Source of the DNA: Omphiscola glabra
Lineage: Eukaryota; Mollusca; Gastropoda; Lymnaeidae
Reading direction: 5' to 3'
Assembly: GCA_964017045.1 (NCBI GenBank)
Contig: OZ024795.1
Coordinates: 29,550,366 to 29,614,365 of the forward strand
Length of the DNA stretch: 64,000 nt
The notes below the pieces were generated by a model. The model made no database searches and was not told the origin of the DNA. It saw only the letters and a program-made list of their open reading frames with translations. A program made the translations under genes and the position numbers. Shown here one piece after another: positions 37,457-50,050 of this stretch (positions within the stretch are counted from its first letter, which is position 1; each line of letters begins with the position of its first letter).

Positions 37457-37855
37457 TTTAAGAGATAGGACACACATATGACAATCCAATTTCTGATCTT
37501 GAGACGTTGAGGCACACATATGACAATCCAATTTCTGATCTTGAGACGTTGGGGCACACATATGACAATCCAATTTCTGATATTGAGACGTTGAGGCACA
37601 CATATGACAATCCAATTTCTGATATTGAGACGTTGAGGCACACATATGACAATCCAATTTCTGATCTTGAGACGTTGAGGCACACATATGACAATCCAAT
37701 TTCTGATCTTGAGACGTTGAGGCACACATATGACAATCCAATTTCTGATCTTGAGACGCTGAGACACACATATGACAATCCAATTTCTGATCTTGAGACG
37801 TTGAGACACACATATGACAATCCAATTTCTGATCTTGAGACGTGGAGACACATAG
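37457..37855. repeat. 42-bp minisatellite, ~9.5 copies
   Basis: Units contain CACACATATGACAATCCAAT and TCTGATCTTGAGACGTTG. The period is divisible by three, so four frames stay open (153, 165, 136 and 134 codons) as artefacts. Confidence 0.97.
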
Positions 37856-38026
37856 TATACACAACTCAACACTTTTACCCTATTGCGAAGCCAGACATTC
37901 GTTTTCACTACACACTCCCACATCACACATCACACAACTTCCATTGTCCTCAACCGGCCATTAATTAACACAGCGCCACTAGTACTCAACAAGCGAGTTA
38001 ACACGTACGCTACCAATACCTGGTTG

Positions 38027-38213
38027 CAGGGCCGACCCTAACAATTGCGGGGCCCTGTGCGGAACGGACTGCGCGGGGCCCATTCTGGGTAGAGGATAAG
38101 GATAATAAGTGAAAATTAAGATTTTGTATTAGAAAATAAATTCGGGGCGGGGCCTATGAAAGTGAGGGGCACATTGCGGCCGCATAAGTTGCAATGGCCT
38201 AAGGCCGGCCCTG
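38027..38213. mobile_element. hAT-like MITE with CAGGGCCG termini
   Basis: A 187-bp element with inverted ends, CAGGGCCGACCCTAA at the left and AAGGCCGGCCCTG at the right, rich in GGGGCC motifs near both ends. Flanking direct repeats CCTGGTTG (38,019-38,026) and CTTGGTTG (38,214-38,221) match at 7 of 8, consistent with a hAT target-site duplication. No coding capacity. The open frame crossing it is not a gene. Confidence 0.85.
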
Positions 38214-38221
38214 CTTGGTTG

Positions 38222-39160
38222 ACTTGACACCCAGAGATTAACTTAAAACGTTTGCCATGTTTAAGGGCTGCTTCTCTGATGCCATTTGGCTCAAAAAACA
38301 CCTTCACGTGAGATCCGCTCCCAAGAATCATCAGAAATGGGATATGGTTTATGGCCCCGACAATTATTAACGACCTTGACATGGAGGGAATTAAACCATT
38401 GATGTGTGAGGGGTAACTACAGAAAGATGAGACGGCAAATGAACAGGAAGGGACTCTCCTCTGTACTGTCGATGAGATAAATAAAAACAAATCTATTTAT
38501 GACTTAGTGCGTTCTTGGCCCGAGTTTTGCTGTAGATACCTTCAGATATATGATATAGGATTTCTGAAAAAATGTGTTTCCTCATTATATGGTCTTTAGG
38601 TTTGCTGATAATTACATTGAGTTGATTAGATCTGAAATCTGAAAATTTTCCAGGAATAAGGCCAATGTTGTTGTTTTTTTTTGCCAGTTTCTAACTGTTT
38701 TCTGCTGTGGACAAATATTTATTATTTCAACAAAAAAGGTTTTAAAATTGATATTGACACGATGCGTTCATGATACTCTTTTGATACTATCATGATACTT
38801 TAATTATATAATCATGCTACTGTCAATGTATAGAAATGAAACTTTCACATTAACCAGACCTGCGCACCCAGTCAAATTATTTTTCGTATTTAAGGCCCCC
38901 CCCAGCCCCCCCCCCCCCCTAAATTGAATTGTAAGTAATATAATCTTTTTTTTTAGTTTGATTTCTGTTATTGAACTGTGAGGCAAAGGCAACGAAACAG
39001 TGACCTGTAGTGGATTACTCGACTCATTTATTTTAGATTACTTGTTAATAGTGTTTGCAAAATGTTTCTACTCGATGCTCTAGTCGGAACTGTGTGAAAG
39101 TTGCTGGTGGAGTCTACGAAGTCTATTTGGAATTCTCATAATTTTGCTTCACCCACTTGG
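38222..39160. other. Single-copy stretch
   Basis: Poly-C run near 38,897-38,919. No gene recognised. Confidence 0.5.
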
Positions 39161-39162
39161 CC

Positions 39163-39201
39163 TCGACACCACCTCGACGCCACCTCGACGCCACCTCGAC
39201 G
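39163..39201. repeat. 11-bp repeat, ~3.5 copies
   Basis: Tandem CGACGCCACCT immediately left of the hAT-like element. Confidence 0.9.
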
Positions 39202-39209
39202 TTTAACGA

Positions 39210-39519
39210 CAGTGGTTCCTAAACTATTTTGATTTTTGGCGCACATGCTTAATCCAGGTTTTCCGGATGCGCCCAATGTAAAATGTTCAAACTGAAGAAA
39301 AAAAAAACAGTAACATGTATTTAAGAACACAAACGTGGATTTTTTAAAGTCATTTGTAATGGTTTCAGAAAACAGTTATTAATATTATTATTATGGTAGT
39401 TTCTGGTTTGCACCTGGTCCTCTAGATGTCGCGTCGGAACACACTGCATTGAAAATAGAAAGACAATTAAGAAATGCTTGTTATATTTCGTGGCGCGGGG
39501 CACACTCCGGGAACCACTG
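39210..39519. mobile_element. hAT-like non-autonomous element, 310 bp
   Basis: Begins CAGTGGTTCCTAAACTA and ends CCGGGAACCACTG, so the outer ~10 bp are inverted repeats. Subterminal GGCGCAC (left) and GCGCGGGGCACAC (right) are also complementary in part. Flanking 8-mers do not match well (4 of 8), so the target-site duplication has decayed or was lost. No open reading frame of transposase type. Confidence 0.75.
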
Positions 39520-39989
39520 TCTTAGGGTATGCCACTTTTTTTTGTTCATGGCATGTTGTGAGTCATAAAGGCATACATTTGAAACGAGCTTATTGAAACT
39601 TTGCTGACAGAATCCGAAGTGTGAGGCGAGGGCTATCCCTTAAAGTGGGGTCTTACTGGTGGCTGTAAAGTGTCGTCATTCAAGACAAGAGAGGTAGGGG
39701 GAAATGAAACTTGTTAGCAGCACAACTGCGGAGTCTATTTCTATTTTACATGCTGGCTCTGAATTTAAAACTATAAACACGATCTATAACTGCAGGAACT
39801 ATTGGTATATTTAGACTGACGTCATTTAATGTAATTGTCTTATTAAGGCAATTTTTGTTGGGAAATTTTGATCCAGAGGGCGCGAAATGAGTTCATCTCC
39901 AAAATGGTTCAAATCTTTTAGACTTCAGCACAATGTCTGCGACTCTGTTGAACATGGCGTCAGTAAAGGAATATATTATTGATTAGATG
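39520..39989. other. Single-copy stretch
   Basis: Nothing recognised. Confidence 0.5.
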
Positions 39990-40190
39990 TTGTTTGTGTA
40001 CATGTACGAGCTTGCTGACAACATAACTGTGTGTGTGTGTTGTGTATGTGTTCAAGTACTAGCTTGTACGAGCTTGCTGAAAACGTGTTTGTGGGTGTGT
40101 GCTGTCTGCTTACATGTACGAGCTTGCTGGAAACGTGGTTGTGGGTGTGTGTTGTCTGTGTACATGTACGAGCTTCCTGAAAACGTAATT
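39990..40190. repeat. ~53-bp repeat, ~4 copies
   Basis: Units contain GTACATGTACGAGCTTGCTG then GAAAACGTG and a GT-rich segment. Confidence 0.9.
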
Positions 40191-40984
40191 GATTGACGAT
40201 GACATATCAAAATAAGGAACATTTCAAATAAAGAGTAGTGGACCTTTTTATGTAATCCCCCCACCCCCACGCACCTTTTTCTTCTATTTTACTTTCCTGT
40301 TTAGACACGCGAATGAAGGAAAGCTGTTTTGTACACGTTTCACAGCCATTGAACATTTCAAGTGATGTGTGCCAAATAAAAATAAAAACCTTTTTTTTTA
40401 AGGCCGCATACAAAAGCGATGATCTCAGGGGTGATAACGAGTCATTGCTAGGAAGAACCAGTTAACTCCCTTGGCATTTCTGTTGATTTGGTGGCATGCA
40501 TGCATGTTCCAGGCAAATCCATGTTAAGGCCCCGCTATCCACTTCGCCTTGTCTCTTCAAATCAAATTTTCCTCTTTTATTTATGTCTGGCCCTAGTTTT
40601 TCTTCGAATGCGAAACACGAAGATTGAAAAAAGAGTGCGGGGGGGGGGGGGGGGGGGAGAGGAGAGAGAGAATGGGGCGGGAGACAGTTTGAATGCCACC
40701 AGTTCTTATTCCTGGAATGATTTCAGAATGCAGAATTGAAATCGTGGGCTAGTTAAAAACAACTCAGCTTATTTGAAGAATATTACGGTGAATTAACCAG
40801 TATACACTGGAGGTAGAATAGTTTATGGCGGTCTCTTTGAAATTGGCATTCGACTCTGTTACCAGTCTGTGACCATTTTTCACTAAGAAGCCATTTTTAT
40901 TAGATATATATGTTAAGAAAACATTTTGTTGAAGCCGCATGCGTTGTACATTATAATAACATAGGAGTCGCATCGATTACTTCA
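40191..40984. other. Single-copy stretch
   Basis: 19-G run at 40,639-40,657 followed by GA-rich sequence. No gene recognised. Confidence 0.5.
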
Positions 40985-41335
40985 ATTTGTGTACAACTTT
41001 TTGTCGCCCATTGCGTACACCTTTTTGACGGCCATTGTGTACACCTTTTTGACGGCCATTGTGTACACCTTTTTGACGGCCATTTGTATACGATTTTTTG
41101 ACGGCCATTGTGTACAACTTTTTGACGGTCATTTGTGTACGACTATTTGACGGCCAATTGTGTACGACTTTTTGACGGCCATTGTGTACAACGTTTTGGC
41201 TGTTATTTGTGTACGACTATTTAACGGCCCTTTATGTACGACTATTTGACGGCCATTACGACTATTGATGGCAATTTGTTTACAAAGTTTTGAATTCCTT
41301 TAGTGTACAACTTTTTGACGGCCATTTATCGGTTG
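40985..41335. repeat. ~25-bp minisatellite, ~13 copies
   Basis: Units of TTGTGTACACCTTTTTGACG plus GCCA. The first three are identical, later ones diverged. Confidence 0.94.
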
Positions 41336-41997
41336 TAACATTTTGACACTTGTTGATGTTTGTCCATGAACGTTGAAATTATTCACGTTGTGTCGTCTCT
41401 TAGTTCTTTGTTGAAGGGCCATGATGGGATCTGTGTGACGCAACATTTGTCTGACTCCTCTTAAATATAAGGATCATTTTGTAATCGTGTAACTACTATT
41501 GAAAGTAAGACATAGTATACTAATTAGTATGATAATAGATAACGTTTGACAATCGTGGCTGATCTTTGTTACTATGCTCTTCCCATCAAATCCATCAGTG
41601 TACCATCAGCCCACCAGCAAACCCTCGCTTTCCTCTTCCTGCCCATCTGATCCTATATTCTTATGCTACCACTTTCCGGAACGGTATCACCTATATATAT
41701 ATATGATTGAGCTTATTAATTTCTTACACACGCCTCTTTTTCCTTGGCGCGCCATTGACATCTGACTTCCTGGGTTCCCCTGGAAGACTGGCCGGCTTCA
41801 GATTGGTTTGTCTGCGTGGCCCTTGTCGTCCTTCCGTTGTATATTCTGGCTTGTCTGACAGAGAGCGGGTTTATTTATAGTTGTGCACATTTTACATGAT
41901 TTCAAAATTTCAACAACAACAACTAAATGAAGTAGATGCGGGCTTTACCAAAAGACAAAAAAAAAGCATTGACTGTCTGTGTTTCACTGTATTTCGA
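41336..41997. other. Single-copy stretch
   Basis: No gene recognised. Confidence 0.5.
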
Positions 41998-42700
41998 ACC
42001 CTCGGCTGCAGTCAAACTCTTTTTATAGGTCCCTCGGCTGCAATCAAACTCTCTTTATAGGTCCTTCGGCTGCAGTCAAACTCTCTTTATAGGTCCCTCG
42101 GCTGCAGTCAAACTCTCTTTATAGGTCCCTTGGCTGCAGTCAAACTCTCTTTATAGTTCCTTCGGCTGCAGTCAAACTCTCTTGATAGGTCCTCGGCTGC
42201 AGTCAAACTCTCTTTATACGTCCCTTGGCTGCAGTCAAACTCTCTTGATATGTCTTCGGCTGCAGTCAAACTCTCTTTATAGGTCCCTCGGCTGCAGTCA
42301 AACTCTCTTTAAAGGTCCCTCGGCTGCAGTCAAACTCTCTTTATATGTCCCTCGGCTGTAGTGAAACTCTTTTTATAGGTCCCTCGGCTGCAGTCAAATT
42401 CTCTTTATAGGTCCCTCGCCTGCAGTCAAACTCTCTTTATAGGTCTCTCGGATGCAGTCAAACTCTCTTTATAGGTCCCTCGGCTGCAGTCAAACTCTCT
42501 TTATAGGTCCCTCGGCTGCAGTCAAACTCTCTTTATAGGTCCCTCGGCTGCAGTCAAACTCTCTTTATAGGTCTCTCGGCTGCAGTCAAAGTCTCTTTAA
42601 AGGTCCCTTGGCTGCAGTCAAACTCTCTTTATAGGTCCCTTGGCTGCAGTCAAATTCTCTGTATAGGTCCCTCGGCTGCAGTCAAACTCTCTTTATAGGT
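41998..42700. repeat. 32-bp minisatellite, ~22 copies
   Basis: Units contain CTCGGCTGCAGTCAAACTCT and CTTTATAGGTCC. Each contains a PstI-like CTGCAG palindrome. Confidence 0.97.
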
Positions 42701-43031
42701 ATGACGACGTAACTTCATTTATTTAAATATTCCAATCAGTTTTACAGGAAAGTTTACGAAAAAATGTCAATTTTATTTAAGTATATAGGCAGTTTAAGAA
42801 AGTTGGATGGTAGCATCTTAGTAGCGATAGTGTTAGTGTTTTACGATGGTTGCACTATAGTTTCTGTATGTTAAAAACTTTCCAGGATGGGCTACGTCAG
42901 CACGAGCCCCCATTGTTACGGCGTGTTTCTGATGTTCAGTGCGTCATTCTTTCATCACGTGATCTTACAGAGCATATCATGTCCATCACAGCTAACAATA
43001 GACATGACAACGTTACGTCATCATCATCATC

Positions 43032-43062
<31 letters not shown>

Positions 43063-43479
43063 GCTTGACTTCACATGCACTCACCTAAAGTTTCACCGTA
43101 CAAGTCTCTGTTCCCACAGCTACCTGCTTTGCTGTTCATGACCTTGTTAAATCCCTCTAAACAAATTAATCCATCTAAACAACTTAAGCCATATAAACTA
43201 TTAATCCATCTAAACAACCTTACACACTATCAAACTCAACATTTCAAACCATCTACTACATCCACAATTACCTCGAAGGTAATGACGTCACCATCGTGCT
43301 CCGTAAAAGTTTTAAAGTTTTTTTATGTTGTTAACCCATTGTCACAGTATTTTATTGAAATCCTCCATTATTTTACACGGGGATATCATATATTACAATG
43401 ACCTGGCATCCCAATTATATTAATGCTAAAATATCACTAAATCGTCCGCCATTTTTTGTGCAATCCTAGAATATCCCGT
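42701..43479. other. Single-copy stretch with a trinucleotide repeat
   Basis: A (TCA)n run lies at 43,017-43,063 and a degenerate CCATCTAAACAA repeat at 43,150-43,225. No gene recognised. Confidence 0.5.
43017..43063. repeat. (TCA)n microsatellite
   Basis: About 15 triplets with one interruption. Confidence 0.97.
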
Positions 43480-45985
43480 AACAACCCATGGCAGTAACAA
43501 CCCATGGTAGTAACAACCCATGGCAGTAACAACCCTTGTCAGTAACAACCCAAGGCAGTAACAACCCAAGGCAGTAACAACCATTGTCCGTAACAACCCA
43601 TGGCAGTAACAACCCATGGTAGTAATAATCCAAGGCAGTAACAACCCATGGTAGTAACAACCCATGGTAGTAACAACCCATGGTAGTAACAACCCATGGC
43701 AGTAACAACCCTTGTCAGTAACAACCCAAGGCAGTAACAACCCTTGTCCGTAACAACCCATGGCAGTAACAACCCATGGTAGTAATAATCCAAGGCAGTA
43801 ACAACCCATGGTAGTAACAACCCATGGTAGTAACAACCCATGGTAGTAACAACCCATGGCAGTAACAACCCATGGCAGTAACAACCCATGGCAGTAACAA
43901 CCCATGGTAGTAACAACCCATGTCAGTAACAACCCATGTCAGTAACAACCCATGGTAGTAACAACCCATGTCAGTAACAACCCATGGTAGTAACAACCCA
44001 TGTCAGTAACAACCCATGTCAGTAACAACCCATGGCAGTAACAACCCTTGTCAGTAACAACCCATGGCAGTAACAACCCTTGTCAGTAACAACCCATGGC
44101 AGTAACAATCCATGTCAGTAACAACCCAAGGCAGTAACAACCCATGTCAGTAACAACCCATGGCAGTAACAACCCTTGTCAGTAACAACCCATGGCAGTA
44201 ACAACCCTTGTCAGTAACAACCCATGGTAGTAACAACCCATGGCAGTAACAATCCATGTCAGTAACAACCCATGGCAGTAACAACACATGGCAGTAACAT
44301 CCCATGGCAGTAACAACCCATGGCAGTAACAACCCAAGGCAGTAACAACCCAAGGCAGTAACAACCCATGTCAGTAACAACCCATGTCAGTAACAACCCA
44401 AGGCAGTAACAACCCAAGGCAGTAACAACCCATGTCAGTAACAACCCATGTCAGTAACAACCCAAGGCAGTAACAACCCATGTTAGTAACAACCCATGTC
44501 AGTAACAACCCAAGGCAGTAACAACCCATGTCAGTAACAACCCATGGCAGTAACAACCCAAGGCAGTAACAACCCATGTCAGTAACAACCCATGGCAGTA
44601 ACAACCCAAGGCAGTAACAACCCAAGGCAGTAACAACCCATGGCAGTAACAACCCATGGCAGTAACAACCCAAGGCAGTAACAACCCAAGGCAGTAACAA
44701 CTCATGGCAGTAACAACCCAAGGCAGTAACAACCCATGGCAGTAACAACCCATGGCAGTAACAACCCAAGGCAGTAACAACCCATGGCAGTAACAACCCA
44801 TGGCAGTAACAACCCAAGGCCGTAACAACCCATGGCAGAAACAACCCTTGTCAGTAACAACCCATGGCAGTAACAACCCATGGCAGTAACAACCCATGGC
44901 AGTAACAACCCTTGTAATTAACAACCCATGGCAGTAACAACCCAAGGCAGTAACAACCCAAGGCAGTAACAACCCTTGTCAGTAACAACCCATGGCAGTA
45001 ACAACCCATGGCAGTAACAACCCATGGCAGTAACAACCCATGGCAGTAACAACCCATGTCAGTAACAACCCATGTCAGTAACAACCCATGTCAGTAACAA
45101 CCCATGTCAGTAACAACCCATGTCAGTAACAACCCATGTCAGTAACAATCCAAGGCAGTAACAACCCATGTCAGTAACAACCCATGTCAGTAACAACCCA
45201 TGTCAGTAACAACCCATGTCAGTAACAAACCATGTCAGTAACAACCCATGTCAGTAACAACCCATGTCAGTAACAACCCATGTCAGTAACAACCCATGTC
45301 AGTAACAACCCATGTCAGTAACAACCCATGTCAGTAACAACCCATGGTAGTAACAACCCATGTCAGTAACAACCAATGTCAGTAACAACCCATGTCAGTA
45401 ACAACCCATGTCAGTAACAACCCATGTCAGTAACAACCCATGTCAGTAACAACCCATGTCAGTAACAATCCAAGGCAGTAACAACCCATGTCAGTAACAA
45501 TCCAAGGCAGTAACAACCCATGTCAGTAACAACCCATGGCAGTAACAACCCATGTCAGTAACAATCCAAGGCAGTAACAACCCATGTCAGTAACAACCCA
45601 TGTCAGTAACAACCCATGTCAGTAACAATCCAAGGCAGTAACAACCCATGTCAGTAACAACCCATGTCAGTAACAACCCATGTCAGTAACAACCCATGTC
45701 AGTAACAACCCATGTCAGTAACAATCAAAGGCAGTAACAACACATGTCAGTAACAACCCATGGTAGTAACAACCCATGTCAGTAACAACCCATGGCAGTA
45801 ACAATCCATGGTAGTAACAACCCATGTCAGTAACAATCCATAGTAGTAACAACCCATGGTAGTAACAACCCATGGCAGTGACAACCCATGGTAGTAACAA
45901 CCCATGGTAGTAACAACCCATGTCAGTAACAATCCATGGTAGTAACAACCCATGGTAGTAACAACCCATGCAGTAACAACCCACG
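43480..45985. repeat. 16-bp minisatellite, ~157 copies
   Basis: The largest array in the window. Unit AACCCATGGCAGTAAC with five common variant classes at the centre: CATGGCAG, CATGTCAG, CAAGGCAG, CTTGTCAG and CATGGTAG. A block of ten units is duplicated with 160-bp spacing (AGTAATAATCC at 43,621 and 43,781). From about 45,040 on, CATGTCAG units predominate, so variants are regionally clustered. All ~18 open frames over it are artefacts of a 48-bp (3 x 16) codon cycle. Confidence 0.98.
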
Positions 45986-46269
45986 GCACTTGCTGGTTTC
46001 TATTTCCATTTTTCAACTCCATTAAGCGCTGTCATGACATAATTTAATTTTTATGCCCACTACAGCGGCAGGCGACCCGGTGCCATTATCTAGGTCTCGT
46101 TATTGCCAATCAGAGAACAACGGGGATATTTATGGCAGGCTGGCAATCTTCGGAAGGGTTGTCAATCAAGGTATTAGCTGATTTAAAATACAGCGCTTGT
46201 AAAAATATATAACGAGCCAGGTCTGGCACTATATAAGTGATACACTTCTACTGATTCATTATAGTAATC
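45986..46269. other. Single-copy island
   Basis: Balanced composition at 46,050-46,200. No gene recognised. Confidence 0.4.
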
Positions 46270-46465
46270 GTCCTTATAATGCCATCTAACGCCCTCTTTT
46301 CATAATAGACATCATTCTTATAACGCCCTCTTTTCATTATAGTCATCAACTTATAATGCCTTCTAACGCCCTCTTTTCATAATAGACATCATCCTTATAA
46401 TGCCCTATAATGCCCTATAACGCCCTCTTTTCATAATAGACATCGCCCTTATAACGCCCTCCTCA
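46270..46465. repeat. ~45-60-bp degenerate repeat
   Basis: CTAACGCCCTCTTTTCATAA and TAGACATCATCCTTATAA recur three to four times with length variation. Confidence 0.87.
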
Positions 46466-46599
46466 TTTATGTGCCGCCTTAACCCTTGTTCAAACAAATC
46501 TTCTATCTTTTATTTCCTTTGTTCATGGACAAACTTTTTTTAGATTCTTTTTCGTTGCCTTATGGCCGTGGCTACCCCCATCGTTCACTCATGCCCCTG

Positions 46600-46757
46600 G
46601 CTTCCAGTGCCCGTAGCTTCCAATACCCCTAGCTTCCAATTCACATTGACTCCAATGCCACTAGTTTCCCATGCTCCTAGCTTCCAATGTCCCTAACTTC
46701 CATTGCCCCTAGCTTCCAATGCCACTAGCTTCCAGTGCGACTAGCTTCCAATGTTAC
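46600..46757. repeat. ~16-bp repeat, ~9 copies
   Basis: Units of GCCCCTAGCTTCCAAT with substitutions. Confidence 0.85.
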
Positions 46758-47274
46758 ATTGCTAGGTCAATTTACCTGATGAAAGTTAAATGACTTTGTA
46801 AGGAAGTCACTATCAACGATATCATGAATGCAGTGATGCAATACTAGAGATAAACTCTATGTAAACTTACAAATGAAATTTAAACATCCTCAATCAATAA
46901 AACTGCTTCTAATAAAAGTTACCAGTCTGAGACCCGCTGACCTGGATTGTGCAACTTGCATTTTTTTAAAAACGTCGTTTGATTGGTATCGCATTTCTTT
47001 GGTATCGCTTGGCTTCCCACCAAAAAGCTGACTGCAATCGATTTTTTTCTAAGCCGCCTTGCATATCGAATACACTTTTTTCTGTTTGAAGAAAAATCAA
47101 CTTATTACGGTTCTAGTTGTGTTTTCCCTTTAAATATTTTAATGAAGTCCCCGCGTTCCAGAGAGATATTGTATGACATGTTATCAGACTCTAAAGAGCC
47201 TTCATTTGTCATGGCACTCGTGACGTCAGAACCTAACCACCGGTTTTGATGGCTTTTCTTGGTGCTTGTAATTT
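46758..47274. other. Single-copy stretch
   Basis: An 88-codon open frame at 46,983-47,249 (+) has no recognised domain. Confidence 0.45.
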
Positions 47275-47420
47275 CAGAGACAATTCGCTTGCTATTTCAG
47301 AGACAATTTGATTTTTATTTCAGAGACAATTTGATTGTTATTTTAGAGACAATTTGATTGTCTTTTCAGAGACAATTTAATTGTTATTTCAGAGACAATT
47401 TGCTTGTTATTTCAGCGGGA
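47275..47420. repeat. 23-bp minisatellite, ~6 copies
   Basis: Units of TTTCAGAGACAATTTGATTG plus TTA. Confidence 0.93.
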
Positions 47421-47534
47421 AGCTACCAGAACTAATTTGTGTGTCTCTTGGTTTGTTAGTTTTTGTTTTTATTGTTGCTTACTCCGAGGATGCCCTGAAG
47501 ACTGTTTGACGGAAAATGCTTAGGTTTTACTAGA

Positions 47535-47895
47535 ACTAATCAATGCATACGTTTGACCAGAAGTAAACCGTGCATAGATTTGACCAGAAGTAAACAGTGC
47601 ATAGGTTTAACCAGAAGTAAACAGTGCATAGGTTTTACCACAAATTTACAGTGCATAGGTTTGACCAGAAGTAAACAGTGCATAGGTTTGACCAGAAGTC
47701 AACAGTGCATAGGTTTGACCAGAAGTAAACAGTGCATAGGTTTGACCAGAAGTAAATAGTGCATAGGTTTGACCAGAAGTAAACAGTGCATAGGTTTGAC
47801 CAGAAGTAAACAGTGCATAGGTTTCACCAGAAGTAAACAGTGCATAGGTTTGACCACAAGTAAACAGTGCATAGGTTTGACAAGAAGTTAACAGC
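47535..47895. repeat. 27-bp minisatellite, ~13 copies
   Basis: Units contain GACCAGAAGTAAACAGTGCA and TAGGTTT. The 27-bp period leaves a short artefact frame. Confidence 0.96.
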
Positions 47896-48892
47896 CAACA
47901 TCTAAAATGCTGACAGCATATCTCTGTGCTCGTACGACTGGCTTAAGTATGACAGAACGGGGGAAAGCCCTGGAAGACATGAAACTCAATACGAGGCCAG
48001 CAGCTGTAACTCTGAATGTCAAAACGGATCTTTTTCCAGCAAAAATGGCGTCCCGGTCATTAAAACAAATCGAATTCTCAATTAAAATTAGGATGCAGAA
48101 TGCTGACGTGGCTCGCCTTAAGACAACTTTTAAACTTGTACTTTTTCCCCAACGAAATTGATGTCTTGAGAAGTTTTATATGACTTCCATGTTTAAACAT
48201 TTCATACTGTTTTCGAAGATGTCATATGTCAAGAAAAATGCATTTGTTGTATTCAGGTGGACACACGTCAATAGTGAAGCTTATGGCGTTATTTGAAATA
48301 GATTAGACTTAAAATATATTTAACCCGATTTTTTTTAAAAACCCAAACTGCCGTCTCTTTCTCGATAATGTCACTATCAGATTGCTAGCGATGGCTGTCC
48401 TTCTGTTGTGAATTGTGTGTCTGTGTTTAGAGTTTGCCCCCCTCCCCCCCCCCCCCCAGATGAGCAGATTTCTGTTACACCTTCATTAGGGTCAGTGAGA
48501 ATGCATCATTTCGGTTGCACCTGACAATTATCTTGTGAAGATGACGTACCCATCAGTTGAGGGTTTCCGATATCTAGTTGTTTCACTAATTAAAGGATGC
48601 AATGACGTCAATGAACAGCTGATGATTTCATGTTCACAGAGTTACAGTTTATTTAGAGATCCAGATTATTCAGATTTCCAGTTTATTCGGTTTTCAAGTT
48701 TATTCAGCTTTCCCGTTTATACAGTTTTCCTGTTTATTTATTTTTCTTGAGTTCATAAAAAAAATGAAAGTTTCAAGTGTTTTCTTACTCAAAAAATCTG
48801 CTATTTTAAACTTACAATCCAACACATTTCATCTCAATTTCAGAATGTACGCTTTGTACAGATTCGGATGTTTGAAATCAGAGACTTGAGAT
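47896..48892. other. Single-copy stretch
   Basis: Poly-C run near 48,437-48,459; loose TTTATTCAGTTTTC repeats at 48,650-48,750. The 84-codon frame at 47,907-48,161 has no domain I recognise. Confidence 0.45.
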
Positions 48893-49365
48893 CTAGCTCC
48901 ATCCCTGCAGTGTTAGAACTAGCTCCATCCCTGCAGTGTTAGAACTAGATCCATCCTTGCAGTGTTAGAACTAGATCCATCCCTGCAGTGTTAGAACTAG
49001 CTCCATCCCTGCAGTGTTAGAACTAGCTCCATCCCTGCAGTGTTAGAACTAGCTCCATCCCTGTAGTGTTAGAACTAGCTCCATCCCTACAGTGTTAGAA
49101 CTAGCTCCATCCCTGCAGTGTTAGAACTAGCTCCATTCCTGCAGTGTTAGAACTAGCTCCATCCCTGCAGTGTTAGAACTAGCTCCATCCCTGCAGTGTT
49201 AGAACTAGCTCCATCCCTGCAGTGTTAGAACTAGCTCCATCCCTGCAGTGTTAGAACTAGCTCAAACCCTTCAGAGTTAGAACTAGCTCCATCCCTGCAG
49301 TGTTAGAACTAGCTCCATCCCTGCAGTGTTAGAACTAGCTCCAATCATCCGTAAAGTGTTGGATC
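48893..49365. repeat. 26-bp minisatellite, ~18 copies
   Basis: Units contain AGCTCCATCCCTGCAGTGTT and AGAACT, nearly identical throughout. Confidence 0.97.
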
Positions 49366-49424
49366 TAGCTAAAAGAAATATTCATACACAATATATAGAG
49401 ACTAAATCGCCAGGAAAACTACAG

Positions 49425-49695
49425 TATGACTGACATAGTCCCATGGCAGACAACTACAGTATGACTGACATAGTCTCATAGCACATAACTACAGTATGAC
49501 TGACATAGTCCCATGGCACACAACTAAAATATGACTGACATGTTCCCATGGCAGACAACTACCGTATGACTGACATAGTCCCATGGCACATAACTGCAGT
49601 ATGACTGACTTAGTCCCTTGGCAAACGACTACAGTATGACTGACATAGTGCCATGGCAGACAACTGCAGTTTGACTGACATAGTCCCATGGCACA
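49425..49695. repeat. ~35-bp minisatellite, ~8 copies
   Basis: Units contain ACTACAGTATGACTGACATA and GTCCCATGGCACACA. Confidence 0.95.
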
Positions 49696-49879
49696 CGACA
49701 CGCATGTTCCCTCAAAATGTTCAAATAATGGTCACTTAACAAAGAATTTTCGATGCTACTCTTTCAATTGGGTACTTAATCCACTTATTTAACATACGTG
49801 TATGGATCTTAAAAAATGTGATTGAATAGAAGCATGACATTATTTGGTATTAAAGCCTGTGATTTAAAACAATCCTTAT

Positions 49880-50050
49880 GTTATGTGGTGTTCAATTTTG
49901 TGACGTCATATGATCATTATGTTATGTGGTGTTCAATTTTGTGACGTCATTCGATCATTATGTGGTGTGGTGTTCAATTTTGTGACGTCATACGATCATT
50001 ATGTTATGTGGTGTTCAATTTTGTGACGTCATACAATCATTATGATATCT
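49880..50050. repeat. 41-bp minisatellite carrying CRE palindromes
   Basis: Units contain GTGACGTCATACGATCATTA and GTTATGTGGTGTTCAATTTT. Each unit holds one full TGACGTCA palindrome, at 49,901, 49,942, 49,983 and 50,024, with a fifth at 50,075 in the first unit of the following related array. Confidence 0.95.

Noticed and set aside
38116..38490. 124-codon minus-strand frame
   Set aside because: It crosses the right part of the CAGGGCCG MITE and has no recognisable domain.
41998..42700. CRISPR-like regular repeats (also at 48,893 and 15,000)
   Set aside because: Units are directly tandem without unique spacers, there are no cas genes, and the DNA is eukaryotic.
43426..45984. Many minus-strand frames repeating MGCYCHGLLLPWVVT
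   Set aside because: A 16-bp unit read through three phases; all frames behave alike.
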